57,172 nucleotides of DNA. Origin: an uncultured Flavonifractor sp. Its GTDB lineage: Bacteria > Bacillota > Clostridia > Oscillospirales > Oscillospiraceae. The stretch is taken from NCBI GenBank assembly GCA_944383135.1, contig CALWOL010000031.1, positions 1-57,172 on the forward strand, in the 5' to 3' direction. The notes beneath the pieces were generated by a model. The model had not been told where the DNA came from and searched no databases. It saw only the letters and a list, made by a program, of their open reading frames with translations. Below, piece after piece: positions 27,811 to 36,051 of the stretch (positions are counted from its first letter, which is position 1; every line of letters begins with the position of its first letter). The position numbers were made by a program, and so were the translations under genes.

Positions 27811-28245
27811 TTACATCAGGTTCCGCTTGAGCTTTTCCACCGTGGCCAGGAATTGCTCCAGCTCCTGCTGAGATACACCCCGGGTCAGGCTCTGTTCCAC
27901 GCTGTCAATGCGCCTCATAATCTCCTGTACCAGGGCATCCGCCTTGGGGGTGGTGAGCACCCGCTTCAGCCGGGCATCATGGGAAACCGCCTGCCGGATC
28001 ACCAGGCCCTCCGCCTCCATCCGTTTCAGCAGCCGGGAGGCTGTGGACCGCCGGATATAGAAGGCCTCCTCAATGTCTTTCTGATAGACCTCCTGGTCCC
28101 GATTCTGACACAAAAAGCCCAGAATTTTCGCCGGCATCTCAGTGAATTCATCCCCGTCTGGGGTTCCCGTGGATTCCAGCACCTTGCGCCGTAAAAGGTT
28201 GGACAGCGCTTTGATTTCGTACCCAACATGCTGCTCCTGGTGCAT
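27811..28245 (-). CDS. MarR family regulator of the ABC exporter operon
   Basis: A 144-residue winged-helix regulator with the MarR pattern: YQKDIEEAFYIRRSTASRLLKRMEAEGLVIRQ (helix-turn-helix, about 55-87) followed by the wing HDARLKRVLTTPK. It is the first gene of the operon with the two exporter subunits, so it most likely represses them and itself until a drug-like ligand binds. A near-perfect AAGGAGGTGA ribosome site precedes it, and its promoter carries a dyad in the spacer (28282-28295). Confidence 0.94.
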   Translation of the reverse strand: MHQEQHVGYEIKALSNLLRRKVLESTGTPDGDEFTEMPAKILGFLCQNRDQEVYQKDIEEAFYIRRSTASRLLKRMEAEGLVIRQAVSHDARLKRVLTTPKADALVQEIMRRIDSVEQSLTRGVSQQELEQFLATVEKLKRNLM

Positions 28246-28275
28246 CCGCTCACCTCCTTCTGTATTTCTCTTTTC

Positions 28276-28304
28276 AGTTTAGTTGCATTGCTAACAGTTG
28301 TCAA
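28276..28304 (-). promoter_or_regulatory. MarR-exporter promoter with candidate operator
   Basis: Minus strand: TTGACA (28299-28304), 17 bases, TAAACT (28276-28281). The spacer holds a GTT-N8-AAC dyad (28282-28295), placed where a bound MarR dimer would block RNA polymerase. Confidence 0.75.
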
Positions 28305-28358
28305 TGTACAACATCCACAAAATCCCGCGTTTTCTTTCCTGTCCCTTCTGACAGCAAA

Positions 28359-28393
28359 ACGCAGCCGCCGCGGCAATGCCGCGGCGGCTGCGT
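28359..28393 (-). terminator. Terminator of the rex-SLH unit
   Basis: A 17-base perfect inverted repeat (28359-28375 and 28377-28393) 12 bases after the SLH gene stop; TTTT follows on the minus strand. Confidence 0.85.
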
Positions 28394-28404
28394 ATGCTGC
28401 TTTG

Positions 28405-29532
28405 TTACAGCCGGGAGACGGTCACACCGGCCATGACCTGCTCAAACTGGCTCCTGCTGGGGCCGCCGCTGGATACCGTCCGCTCCAGCAGAACGCCGCC
28501 GCTCTTCATGGAGGCGTTCAGGGAGAAGTAGGACAGGTATACAATCTGGGCCCGGAGAAATTCGCTCTGGGTCAGCATGGCCTGCTCTCCGGCGGTAAGC
28601 ACGCCCCAGGCCACGCTCTTGCTGATGGCGGTATCCCAGGTGAAGTCGGGAGCGGCGCCGCTGTCGGTATAACCCAGTGCGCGGAGAATCAGGGTCATAT
28701 ATTCCTCGGCGGAAATCTTCCGGTCCGGGGCGAAGCAGAGCTGACCGGCGGCGTTCGTTCCGATGCCGTTGGTATAGCCCTTGGCATAGGCATAGGCCAC
28801 ATAGCGGTCACACCAGGCGGGCGTGTCTACAAAGGGATTGACCGCAGTGCTGGCCAGGGCGGCCTGCTCCTCCCCAATGAGGCGGAGGAACATCACCACG
28901 CCCATGATGCGGGTGGAGGCCACCTCCAGGTCATAGCCCGAGCCATAGGCGGTGCCGCTGCCCTGGAACAGGCCCAGGGCATACAGGGCGTCGGCCAGGG
29001 CGTTATAGTCCACGCTGTTGCTGAGGGCCGCGGAATAATATCCCTCCACACTGAGCACCGCCGTGTCGGAGGTGACGGTGAGGCTGGCGGTGGTGCCCTC
29101 CCCCGCCACATAGCGGTGGCGCAGGCTCAGGGCGCTGCCGGAGGTCACCGCCTGCCCCGCCGTTACGTCAATCACGCCGCCGCCGGTATAGGACAGGCTG
29201 ACGCCGCCCGCCAGCAGCATCCCGCCGGAGCCGGCGGTCAGGGTCACCACATCTCCCTTCTTAAACCGCAGGTCGGTAAGGGCGGGGGCATAGCTCTGCT
29301 CACCGCCCGCCAGGGCCAGATAGTTCTGCTGCTTCTGCTCCAGGGCGGCCAGGGCGGACTGGTAGGTCTCCTCCGTCCCCTCCTCCACCCGCTGGGTCAT
29401 CTGCTTCTCCACCTCGGGCAGATAGGTATCGCTGAGATAGCTTTTGGATATCAGGGTCTCCCCGGCGGCGCAGACCGCCGCGCCGCTCACCAGAATGGCC
29501 GCGGCCAGGAGAATCACTGCAGGTTTCTTCAT
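28405..29532 (-). CDS. Secreted SLH-domain-like protein
   Basis: A 375-residue exported protein. Residues 1-23 are a signal peptide (basic start, VILLAAAILVSGAAVCAAG). A short helical region (about 30-75) and a beta-rich middle (about 85-165, LRFKKGDVVTLTAGSGG) follow. Two or three S-layer-homology-like repeats lie at the C-terminal half, e.g. AVNPFVDTPAWCDRYVAYAYAKGYTNGIG then FAPDRKISAEEYMTLILRALGY. SLH repeats normally bind pyruvylated wall polymers. The start codon overlaps the rex stop (ATGA), so it is co-transcribed with rex. Precise function unknown. Confidence 0.82.
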   Translation of the reverse strand: MKKPAVILLAAAILVSGAAVCAAGETLISKSYLSDTYLPEVEKQMTQRVEEGTEETYQSALAALEQKQQNYLALAGGEQSYAPALTDLRFKKGDVVTLTAGSGGMLLAGGVSLSYTGGGVIDVTAGQAVTSGSALSLRHRYVAGEGTTASLTVTSDTAVLSVEGYYSAALSNSVDYNALADALYALGLFQGSGTAYGSGYDLEVASTRIMGVVMFLRLIGEEQAALASTAVNPFVDTPAWCDRYVAYAYAKGYTNGIGTNAAGQLCFAPDRKISAEEYMTLILRALGYTDSGAAPDFTWDTAISKSVAWGVLTAGEQAMLTQSEFLRAQIVYLSYFSLNASMKSGGVLLERTVSSGGPSRSQFEQVMAGVTVSRL

Positions 29533-30161
29533 GGCGCCTCCGAAATCATATAGCTCAGAGCCAACAGGCTGTCGGCAAAATGGACATCCTCCACCACCAC
29601 CCCGGGCTCCTCCAGGGACAGCTCAATATTGGTAAAGTTCCAGATTCCCTTTACCCCGGCCCCCACCAAACGCTTGGCAATGCCGGCGGCCGCCCGGCCG
29701 GGAACCGTCAAAACACCGATGCTGGCGGGCTGCCGCCCCAGATATTCCTCCAGCTGGTCCACGTGGTAAACCGGCACGCCGGAGACCTGCCGCCCCACCA
29801 CCTGGGGCGCCACATCAAAGGCGGCGGCCAGCGCCACCCCGGAGCGCTCAAAATGGAAGTTCTCCATCAGGGCCCTGCCCAGGTTGCCCACGCCCAGAAT
29901 GACCGCGCTGTGGCCCCGGTTCATCCCCAGAATATCCGCCACCTCGTCCCGCAGAGTACCCACGTTATAGCCGTAACCCTGCTGCCCGAATTCTCCGAAG
30001 CAGGACAGATCCTGCCGGATCTGGGAGGCGGTCAGCCCCAGGGAGCTGCCCAGGGCATTGGAGGAAATGCGCTCCACACCGGCCTGATACAAGTCATTCA
30101 GATGCCGGTAATACCGGGGCAGACGCCGAATCACCGCACTGGAGACCTTTTGTTTTTTCAT
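29529..30161 (-). CDS. rex: Redox-sensing transcriptional repressor Rex
   Basis: A 210-residue Rex protein. The N-terminal winged helix (about 1-75) includes SAVIRRLPRYYRHLNDLY, LTASQIRQDLSCFGEFGQQGYGY. The NAD-binding Rossmann domain has ILGVGNLGRAL, an acidic strand end (AAFDVAP) and the C-terminal domain-swap helix (HFADSLLALSYMI). Rex senses the NADH/NAD+ ratio and represses fermentation genes. It is the first gene of a two-gene unit with the SLH gene; its promoter is at 30209-30237. No TTGTGA-type Rex box was found there, so autoregulation is not evident. Confidence 0.96.
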   Translation of the reverse strand: MKKQKVSSAVIRRLPRYYRHLNDLYQAGVERISSNALGSSLGLTASQIRQDLSCFGEFGQQGYGYNVGTLRDEVADILGMNRGHSAVILGVGNLGRALMENFHFERSGVALAAAFDVAPQVVGRQVSGVPVYHVDQLEEYLGRQPASIGVLTVPGRAAAGIAKRLVGAGVKGIWNFTNIELSLEEPGVVVEDVHFADSLLALSYMISEAP

Positions 30162-30208
30162 CTCAAATCACACTCTTTCCAGAGCATAACTGCCAGTCGT
30201 TCTTATTT

Positions 30209-30237
30209 AGTTTACTCGAAACGGCAGGGGATGTCAA
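30209..30237 (-). promoter_or_regulatory. rex promoter
   Basis: Minus strand: TTGACA (30232-30237), 17 bases, TAAACT (30209-30214), 47 bases before the start codon. Confidence 0.8.
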
Positions 30238-30311
30238 CGGCCTGCCCGCAATTCCGGAGGAACGGACAGGCCGCTGCAAGCATACAATGGCATCAAAAGG
30301 AGGCGTGTTTT

Positions 30312-30701
30312 TTGGAAGCATTTGGTTCTCTTATCTGCCGCGTCTATACCTCCCGGGCCCAGCTTCCGGTGGCCGGCGCCACGGTGGCTTTCACCCAGCA
30401 GGGAGAACAGGGACGCCACAATCTGCTGGCGGTACGGGTGACCGACGAAAACGGGCGCGCCACGCCGGTGCGGATCTCCACGCCCAACGCCGCCGCCAGT
30501 GAGTCGCCCGGCACTGTTCACCCCTTTGCCGTATGCGACATCTGGGCGGAATCTCCGGGGTATGAGCTGCTGGTGGTGGAAAATGTGCAGGTCTTTCCCA
30601 ATACGGAAACCCTCCAGGATCTGGAGCTTATCCCTCTGCCTGAGCATACCCCCGCCCTGCTGCCGGAGCATCCGGTCAACATTCCGCCCCAGAACCTGTA
30701 A
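30312..30701 (+). CDS. Small carboxypeptidase-regulatory-like beta-sandwich protein
   Basis: A 129-residue protein. The only start with a ribosome site (AAGGAGG, 30297-30303) is TTG 30312. Its core resembles a transthyretin-like or carboxypeptidase-regulatory fold: GSLICRVYTSRAQLPVAGATVAF, then VRVTDENGRATPVRISTP, then a YELLVVENVQVF strand and a Pro-rich tail (LPEHTPALLPEHPVNIPPQN). No signal peptide is seen. It is 12 bases from the SpoIID-like gene and probably belongs to the same wall or spore module. Function unknown. Confidence 0.72.
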   Translation: MEAFGSLICRVYTSRAQLPVAGATVAFTQQGEQGRHNLLAVRVTDENGRATPVRISTPNAAASESPGTVHPFAVCDIWAESPGYELLVVENVQVFPNTETLQDLELIPLPEHTPALLPEHPVNIPPQNL

Positions 30702-30713
30702 AGGAGGGAGCGT

Positions 30714-31934
30714 ATGCCTGAAACCTTACCCATTACCCCCTATGTGCCCCAATACATTACCGTCCATCTGGGCGCGCCGGGCTCCAACGCGGAAAACGTC
30801 ACGGTTTCTTTCCCGGATTATGTGAAAAACGTGGCCTCCAGCGAAATTTACCCCACCTGGGAGCCAGCCGCCCTTCGGGCCAACATTCTGGCCATCATTT
30901 CCTTCGCCCTCAACCGGGTGTACACCGAGTTCTACCCCAGCCGGGGCTATCCCTTCAACATCACCTCTTCCACCGCCTACGACCAGAAGTTCATCAAGGG
31001 CCGGAATATTTTTGAAAATATCAGCCGCCTGGTGGACGAGATGTTCAACTCCTACATACGGCGCATCGGCTTTGTGGAGCCCCTGGCCGCCAAATTCTGC
31101 AACGGCACCACCGTCACCTGCGACGGGCTTTCCCAGTGGGGCAGCCAGGCTCTGGCGGAGGAGGGGCGGGATTACCTGTCCATTCTCCGTTTCTATTACG
31201 GCGACAACATTGAGCTGGTGACCAACGCCCCGGTCAGCGGCATCCGCTACTCCTACCCCGGCTATCCCATCCGCCGCTATGACAGCGGCGAGGCGGTGCA
31301 GCGCATTCAGGTGATGCTCAACCGCATTTCCCGGGACTACCCCGCCATCCCCAAAATCTATCCCGTGGACGGCATCTTCGGCCCGGCCACCGAGGCGGCG
31401 GTCAAAAAATTCCAGGAAATCTTTGACCTGACCCCCGACGGCATTGTGGGCAATTCCACCTGGTACAAAATGGTGTTCCTGTATGTGGGCGTGCTGGACT
31501 TGGCGGAGCTTATCAGCCAGGGACAGACCTATTATCCCGGCAGCAGCGGCCAGCCCTTCCCCAGTGTGCTGCGGGAGGGGGATCGGGGCGAGCCGGTGAA
31601 GGTCATCCAGTATGTGCTGTCGGTGGTGGCGGAGTTCTACAACAACATTCCCGCCGTGGCCATCGACGGCATTTACGGGCCGGCCACCAAGGCCGCCGTC
31701 ATCGCCGTCCAGCGGATGGCCGGTCTCACCCAGGACGGCGTCATGGGGCCCCGGACCTGGGCTGCCCTCTACCGGCTGTACGCCGGCATTACGGACACGG
31801 TGGGCACCTACACCAATATCATTCCCGAGCAGTTCCGCCCCGACTTGCCTGAGAGCCAGGCCACCGGCCTGACCCAGTACCCCGGCCAGCCCCTGACCCT
31901 GGGCTCCGCCGACGAGAGAGGAGTGTCCCCATGA
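30714..31934 (+). CDS. SpoIID-like protein with two peptidoglycan-binding domains
   Basis: A 406-residue protein without a signal peptide. Residues about 25-175 resemble the SpoIID/LytB fold. SEIYPTWEPAALRANI lines up with the SpoIID catalytic-Glu motif, and CDGLSQWGSQALAEEG with its GMSQYGA motif and following ILRFYYG. Two PG_binding_1 repeats follow: about 187-250 (VQRIQVMLNRIS, VDGIFGPATEAAVKKFQ) and about 287-355 (VKVIQYVLSVVA, IDGIYGPATKAAVIAVQ). SpoIID cleaves glycan strands during spore engulfment. Enzymatic activity here is an inference; the missing export signal suggests a mother-cell or spore-coat location. It overlaps the next gene by ATGA. Confidence 0.8.
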   Translation: MPETLPITPYVPQYITVHLGAPGSNAENVTVSFPDYVKNVASSEIYPTWEPAALRANILAIISFALNRVYTEFYPSRGYPFNITSSTAYDQKFIKGRNIFENISRLVDEMFNSYIRRIGFVEPLAAKFCNGTTVTCDGLSQWGSQALAEEGRDYLSILRFYYGDNIELVTNAPVSGIRYSYPGYPIRRYDSGEAVQRIQVMLNRISRDYPAIPKIYPVDGIFGPATEAAVKKFQEIFDLTPDGIVGNSTWYKMVFLYVGVLDLAELISQGQTYYPGSSGQPFPSVLREGDRGEPVKVIQYVLSVVAEFYNNIPAVAIDGIYGPATKAAVIAVQRMAGLTQDGVMGPRTWAALYRLYAGITDTVGTYTNIIPEQFRPDLPESQATGLTQYPGQPLTLGSADERGVSP

Positions 31935-32458
31935 TTGTGCCCCAGGAAATCCGCCTGATTGGGCAGAGCGTCCGCAGCCTCCAGACCATGCTGCGGGAGC
32001 TGTCCTTCCGCTATGAGTTTCTCCCCCGGCTCACCCCTGACGGCATCTTCGGGGAGCGCACGCTGGAGGCCGTCATGCTTTTTCAGCGGGAGTTCCACCC
32101 GCCGGTTACCGGACAGGTAAATCAGGGCACCTGGGATGCCATCGCCGCCCGCTACCGCCAGACCCTGGCCCAACGGCCCCGGCCTCTCCGGGGCTATCCC
32201 GGCGGCGGCTACACCGTCTCCCCCGGGCAGGACAGCATCCATCTCTATCTGGTTCAGTCCATGTTCCAGGCCCTGGCCGGACTGCTGAACGGAATCCAGG
32301 TCGGCCCCGCCACCGGCCAGAACGACGCCGCCACCCAGCACAACCTCCGCTGGCTTCAGGCCCTGGAGGGCAGGCCGGAGACCGGCGTGCTGGACCAGGA
32401 GAGCTGGAATACCGTCAGCCGGCTGTATACCCTATTCGTCACCTACGGGCAGGCATAG
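31931..32458 (+). CDS. Peptidoglycan-binding domain protein
   Basis: A 175-residue protein with one clear PG_binding_1 repeat (about 12-68: VRSLQTMLRELS, TPDGIFGERTLEAVMLFQREF) and a second, more divergent one (about 92-165: LYLVQSMFQALA ... NDAATQHNLRWLQ ... TGVLDQESWNTVSRLY). There is no signal peptide and no enzyme domain. The start codon is inside the stop of the SpoIID-like gene. It may be a binding partner or targeting subunit for it. The unit ends in a terminator shared with the his operon. Confidence 0.82.
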   Translation: MIVPQEIRLIGQSVRSLQTMLRELSFRYEFLPRLTPDGIFGERTLEAVMLFQREFHPPVTGQVNQGTWDAIAARYRQTLAQRPRPLRGYPGGGYTVSPGQDSIHLYLVQSMFQALAGLLNGIQVGPATGQNDAATQHNLRWLQALEGRPETGVLDQESWNTVSRLYTLFVTYGQA

Positions 32459-32460
32459 GA

Positions 32461-32490
32461 AAAGAGGCGCTGCTCCGGCAGCGCCTCTTT
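32461..32490. terminator. Terminator shared by the wall module and the his operon
   Basis: AAAGAGGCGCTG (32461-32472) mirrors CAGCGCCTCTTT (32479-32490) around CTCCGG. T-runs lie at the end of both strands' stems, and hisE stops 2 bases away on the minus strand. Confidence 0.93.
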
Positions 32491-32491
32491 G

Positions 32492-32821
32492 TTACGTCTC
32501 GTGGTCCACGGTTTTCATCTGTTTCAGGTTGCCGATCTTGTGGCTGCGGCGCTCCAGCTCGGAGAGTACCGCGTCCAGGGGAATGTCCTGGTGGGCCATC
32601 ATCACCATCAGGTGGTAGATGAGGTCGGAGATCTCCCCCACCGTCTCCTCCTGCTTGCCGTTCTTGGCGGCGATGATGGTCTCGGAGCACTCCTCCCCCA
32701 CCTTCTTCAGAATCTTGTCCAGGCCCTTGTCAAACAGGTAGCAGGTGTAGGAGCCCTCCTGGGGATTGCTCCTGCGGTCCAGCACCACCTGGTACAGGTC
32801 CCGCAATACGGTATCGTTCAT
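32492..32821 (-). CDS. hisE: Phosphoribosyl-ATP pyrophosphatase
   Basis: HisE hydrolyses phosphoribosyl-ATP to phosphoribosyl-AMP, the second histidine step. The 109-residue all-alpha MazG-like protein has GLDKILKKVGEECSETIIAAKN and EISDLIYHLMVMMA, carrying the metal-binding acidic residues. ATG 32821 overlaps the hisI stop (ATGA) and has GGGAGG upstream; the TTG at 32836 is rejected. HisE and HisI are separate genes here, not fused as in enterobacteria. Last gene of the operon. Confidence 0.95.
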   Translation of the reverse strand: MNDTVLRDLYQVVLDRRSNPQEGSYTCYLFDKGLDKILKKVGEECSETIIAAKNGKQEETVGEISDLIYHLMVMMAHQDIPLDAVLSELERRSHKIGNLKQMKTVDHET

Positions 32822-33150
32822 GTGGTTTCCTCCCAAATTTCGTTGAAAAAGCAGCTTCTGGCCCCGGTGTGGCAGGTGGGTCCCTCCGGCACGCAGAGAT
32901 AGAGCAGGGTATCGGTGTCGCAGTCGGTGACCACCTTTTTCACGTCAAGAAAATGGCCGGAGCTCTCCCCCTTGTTCCACAGCTTCCGCCGGCTGCGGGA
33001 CCAGAACCAGGCTGTTTTCGTTTTCAGGGTCAGCTCCACCGCCTCCCGGTTGGTAAAGCCCAGCATCAAAATATCTTTGCTCTCCGCGTCCTGGATGATG
33101 ACGGGGATGAGGTCCGCCTTCTGAAACAGCAAATTCAAATCAAAATCCAT
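32818..33150 (-). CDS. hisI: Phosphoribosyl-AMP cyclohydrolase
   Basis: HisI opens the adenine ring of phosphoribosyl-AMP. The 110-residue protein has TKTAWFWSRSRRKLWNKGESSGH, the conserved Zn/Mg site DCDTDTLLYLC with the Asp triplet and Cys, and GPTCHTGARSCFF with the other Cys ligands. It overlaps hisE by four bases. A small unknown gene separates it from hisF. Confidence 0.96.
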   Translation of the reverse strand: MDFDLNLLFQKADLIPVIIQDAESKDILMLGFTNREAVELTLKTKTAWFWSRSRRKLWNKGESSGHFLDVKKVVTDCDTDTLLYLCVPEGPTCHTGARSCFFNEIWEETT

Positions 33151-33158
33151 GGCTTTCC

Positions 33159-33374
33159 TTACAGCTCCCAGGGGGGCTTTTCCTCCTTCCAGTCCCAGGG
33201 GTCCTCCCCCTGGTGCTTGGTCCGCCGGGCGGTGAGCTTGCCCTTGGTCTCCACCATGGGACGCCCCGGGTCTCCGGCGGGCCGCCTGTTCCGCTTCCCC
33301 TTGCCGGCGGCCCCGAACAGGCTGGGCACCGCCTCCCCGGTCAAATCCAGCAAATCCAGCAAATCGTCCAGCAT
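33159..33374 (-). CDS. Hypothetical 71-residue protein inside the his operon
   Basis: A short reading frame that fills the only sizeable gap in the his operon, between hisF and hisI (8 and 13 bases to its neighbours). ATG 33374 has GAGGAT a few bases upstream. The sequence starts with an acidic, leucine-rich helix (MLDDLLDLLDLTGEAVPSLF), is basic in the middle (KGKRNRRPAGDPGRP) and ends with an acidic, Trp-rich tail (DPWDWKEEKPPWEL). I do not recognise a family. Tight packing supports a real gene. Confidence 0.5.
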   Translation of the reverse strand: MLDDLLDLLDLTGEAVPSLFGAAGKGKRNRRPAGDPGRPMVETKGKLTARRTKHQGEDPWDWKEEKPPWEL

Positions 33375-33387
33375 GCTCCCATCCTCC

Positions 33388-34143
33388 TCAGCGCACCGGA
33401 ATGGCCCGGCTCCGAAGATAGTCCTTCACCTGGGGCACCGTCAGCTCTCCAAAGTGGAACAGAGAGGCGGCCAGCGCCGCGTCGCAGCCTGTCTGCTCAA
33501 ACACTTGGGCGAAATGGGCCAGGGACCCGCAGCCGCCGGAGGCAATCACCGGGATGGACACCGCCTCCGTCACCGCGCGGGTCATGGCCAGGTCAAAGCC
33601 CGCCTTGGTGCCGTCGGCATCCATGGAGGTGAGGAGGATCTCCCCCGCCCCTAAGGCCTCCGCCCGCTTCACCCATTGGATGAGGTCCAGGCCGGTGGGC
33701 TTGCGGCCGCCGGCCACCACCACCTCCCAGCCGCCGTCCCCCCGGGCGCGGGCGTCGGCGGCCAGCACCACGCACTGGGAGCCAAAGCGCTCCGCCGCCT
33801 CAGAAATCAGCTCCGGCCGGGCCACGGCGGCGGAATTTACCGAAATCTTGTCCGCTCCCGCCCGTAAAAGCCGCTGGAAATCCTCCACGGTGCGGATACC
33901 GCCCCCCACCGTCAGGGGCACAAACACCTGGGCGGCGGTGCGCTCCACCACATCGGCCACGGTATCCCGGGCGTCGCTGGTGGCGGTGATGTCCAGAAAC
34001 ACAATCTCATCGGCGCCCTGGTCGGAATAGTACCGGGCCAGCTCCACCGGATCTCCGGCGTCCCGGATGTTGACAAAGTTGACCCCCTTCACCACCCGAC
34101 CGTCCTTCACGTCCAGGCAGGGGATAATCCGCTTGGCTAACAT
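33388..34143 (-). CDS. hisF: Imidazole glycerol phosphate synthase, cyclase subunit
   Basis: HisF is the TIM-barrel cyclase that turns PRFAR and ammonia from HisH into imidazole glycerol phosphate and AICAR. The first catalytic Asp is in [16 protein letters not shown] and the second in the LAADARARG strand; phosphate loops include TVGGGIRT and IASGGCGS. The 251-residue length is typical. It overlaps the hisA end by 7 bases. The AICAR released feeds the transformylase at 4636-5808. Confidence 0.97.
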   Translation of the reverse strand: MLAKRIIPCLDVKDGRVVKGVNFVNIRDAGDPVELARYYSDQGADEIVFLDITATSDARDTVADVVERTAAQVFVPLTVGGGIRTVEDFQRLLRAGADKISVNSAAVARPELISEAAERFGSQCVVLAADARARGDGGWEVVVAGGRKPTGLDLIQWVKRAEALGAGEILLTSMDADGTKAGFDLAMTRAVTEAVSIPVIASGGCGSLAHFAQVFEQTGCDAALAASLFHFGELTVPQVKDYLRSRAIPVR

Positions 34144-34859
34144 TGCGCGCCCACCTCCTTTACCGCCAGAGGCAAATCCACCGTTCCGGCGTAATAGGCC
34201 TTGCCGATGATGGCCCCATAGAGACCCATGGCGTGCAGCCTGGACAGGTCCTGGTTGGAGGACACCCCGCCGGAGGCGGTGATCTGACAGCCCACCGCCT
34301 CCCGCAGGGCGGCAAGCCGCTCAAAGGAGGGTCCGGACAGCATGCCGTCGGTGGCGATATCTGTAAAGATAATTGTCTTTACCCCAATTGTCTCCATGGA
34401 CTTCGCCAGCTCCAGGTAGTTCAGCCCGGTGGACTGCTCCCACCCGGCGGTTTTGACGATGCCGTCCATGGCGTCAATGCCCACGGCCACCCGGTCTCCA
34501 TACCGGGCCGCCGCCTCCGCCACAAACTCCGGATGGCTGACCGCGGCGGAGCCGATGACGCACCGCCACACCCCCAGGGCAAAGACCTCCTCCAGGTCGG
34601 ACATGGTGCGGATGCCGCCGCCCAGCTCCACCTTCAGGCCGGACTGCTCCGCCACAGCCTGCACGATGGCGCCGTTCCGCCGCGCCCCGCTGCGGGCCCC
34701 GTCCAAATCCACCATGTGGATATGCCGGGCCCCCGCCGCATAGAAGTCCCGGGCCACCGCCAGGGGGTCGGCGGCCACCTGATGGGCGGTGGAAAAATCC
34801 CCCTTGTACAGGCGCACCGCCTGGCCGTTCTTCAAATCAATGGCTGGAAACAGAATCAT
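34137..34859 (-). CDS. hisA: ProFAR isomerase
   Basis: HisA isomerises ProFAR to PRFAR and is homologous to HisF. The start at 34859 gives [21 protein letters not shown] with the catalytic Asp8 equivalent; a much longer open frame upstream overlaps hisH and is rejected. Other marks are [22 protein letters not shown] with the second Asp, and ITASGGVSS. Length is 240 residues. The start overlaps the hisH stop by four bases. Confidence 0.96.
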   Translation of the reverse strand: MILFPAIDLKNGQAVRLYKGDFSTAHQVAADPLAVARDFYAAGARHIHMVDLDGARSGARRNGAIVQAVAEQSGLKVELGGGIRTMSDLEEVFALGVWRCVIGSAAVSHPEFVAEAAARYGDRVAVGIDAMDGIVKTAGWEQSTGLNYLELAKSMETIGVKTIIFTDIATDGMLSGPSFERLAALREAVGCQITASGGVSSNQDLSRLHAMGLYGAIIGKAYYAGTVDLPLAVKEVGAQC

Positions 34860-35464
34860 GGATTCAGCCCTCCGAAATTCCGCAGAATCTGCAGGCCCAC
34901 CTCGCCGCTCTTTTCCGGGTGGAACTGGCAGCCGTACACATTGCCCTTCTGCACCGCCGCCGTCACCGGCACGCCGTAGTAGGTGGCGGCGATGACGGCG
35001 CCGGGGGCGTCCGCCACGGCACAGAAGGAGTGGACAAAGTAGACATAGCTGCCCTCCTCCACCCCGGCAAACAGCGGGGAGGGATTGGGGAAGCGCAGGC
35101 TGTTCCAACCGATGTGGGGCAGCTTCAGACTGGTTTCCATCTTACGGACGCAGCCTGGGACAAGGTTAAGTCCTTCACACCTGCGTACCTCCTCGCCCCA
35201 ATCCAGCAGCAGCTGCATGCCCAGGCAGATGCCCAGGATGGGCTTTCGCTCCGCCTGGGCCGTCAGCACCCTGTCCAGGCCGGTGAGGCGCAGTTTGTCG
35301 GCGGCATCGGGAAAGGCCCCCACACCGGGCAGGAGAATGGCGTCGGCCAGCTCCAGCTCCCTGGGATCGCTGGTAATGCAGGTGTTCAGCCCCAGGTAGT
35401 CCATGGCGTTGGTGACGCTCTTCAGGTTGCCCACCCCGTAGTCCACCACGGCGGTATAGCCCAT
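34856..35464 (-). CDS. hisH: Imidazole glycerol phosphate synthase, glutaminase subunit
   Basis: HisH is the class I glutamine amidotransferase that supplies ammonia to HisF. It has the oxyanion segment PGVGAFPDA, the nucleophile Cys in GICLGMQLL and the His-Glu pair in CQFHPEKSGE. Length is 202 residues. The start overlaps the hisB stop by one base (TAATG). Confidence 0.97.
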   Translation of the reverse strand: MGYTAVVDYGVGNLKSVTNAMDYLGLNTCITSDPRELELADAILLPGVGAFPDAADKLRLTGLDRVLTAQAERKPILGICLGMQLLLDWGEEVRRCEGLNLVPGCVRKMETSLKLPHIGWNSLRFPNPSPLFAGVEEGSYVYFVHSFCAVADAPGAVIAATYYGVPVTAAVQKGNVYGCQFHPEKSGEVGLQILRNFGGLNP

Positions 35465-36039
35465 TACAGCACCCCCTTGGTGGAGGTGACGCCGGTTCCG
35501 GTGATCTGCACGGCCTCACGTACCGCCGCCCCCAGGGACTTGAACAGGGCCTCGGTGATGTGGTGGGCGTTCTTTCCGTACAGGCACTTCATATGTAAAG
35601 TTAAGCCACTGTTCACCGCAAAAGCACGCAGGAACTCCTCCGTGAGGCAGGCATCGTAAGCGCCGATCCTGCTCTGGGGCATTTCGGCGTCCAGGGCTAG
35701 GAAGGGACGGTTGGAGAAATCCAGGGCGGTAACGCACAGGGCCTCATCCATGGGAATGAAAGCGGAGGCAAACCGGCGGATTCCCTTCCGGTCCCCCAGG
35801 GCCTCCTTCATGGCCTGGCCCAGGACGATGCCCACATCCTCCACGGTGTGGTGTCCGTCCACCTCCAGGTCGCCCTTGGCGTATACCTCCAGGCCCAGGC
35901 CGCCGTAAAAGGCGAAGGCGGTCAGCATGTGGTCAAAAAAGCCGATACCGGTGTGGATCTCCACCCCGCCTCCCTCCAGGGAGAGGGTGAGGCGGATGTC
36001 GGTCTCCTTGGTGGTCCGGGTCAGCTGGGCTGTTCTCAT
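35464..36039 (-). CDS. hisB: Imidazoleglycerol-phosphate dehydratase
   Basis: HisB removes water from imidazole glycerol phosphate at a di-manganese site. The second of two close ATGs (36039) is chosen because AAAGGAG is 7 bases before it but only 1-2 bases from the first (36045). Metal-binding motifs are GIGFFDHML, DGHHTVEDVG and EALFKSLG; DAEMPQSRIGAYD is also present. At 191 residues this is the monofunctional form without the histidinol phosphatase domain. Confidence 0.95.
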   Translation of the reverse strand: MRTAQLTRTTKETDIRLTLSLEGGGVEIHTGIGFFDHMLTAFAFYGGLGLEVYAKGDLEVDGHHTVEDVGIVLGQAMKEALGDRKGIRRFASAFIPMDEALCVTALDFSNRPFLALDAEMPQSRIGAYDACLTEEFLRAFAVNSGLTLHMKCLYGKNAHHITEALFKSLGAAVREAVQITGTGVTSTKGVL

Positions 36040-36051
36040 GGTCATTCTCCT

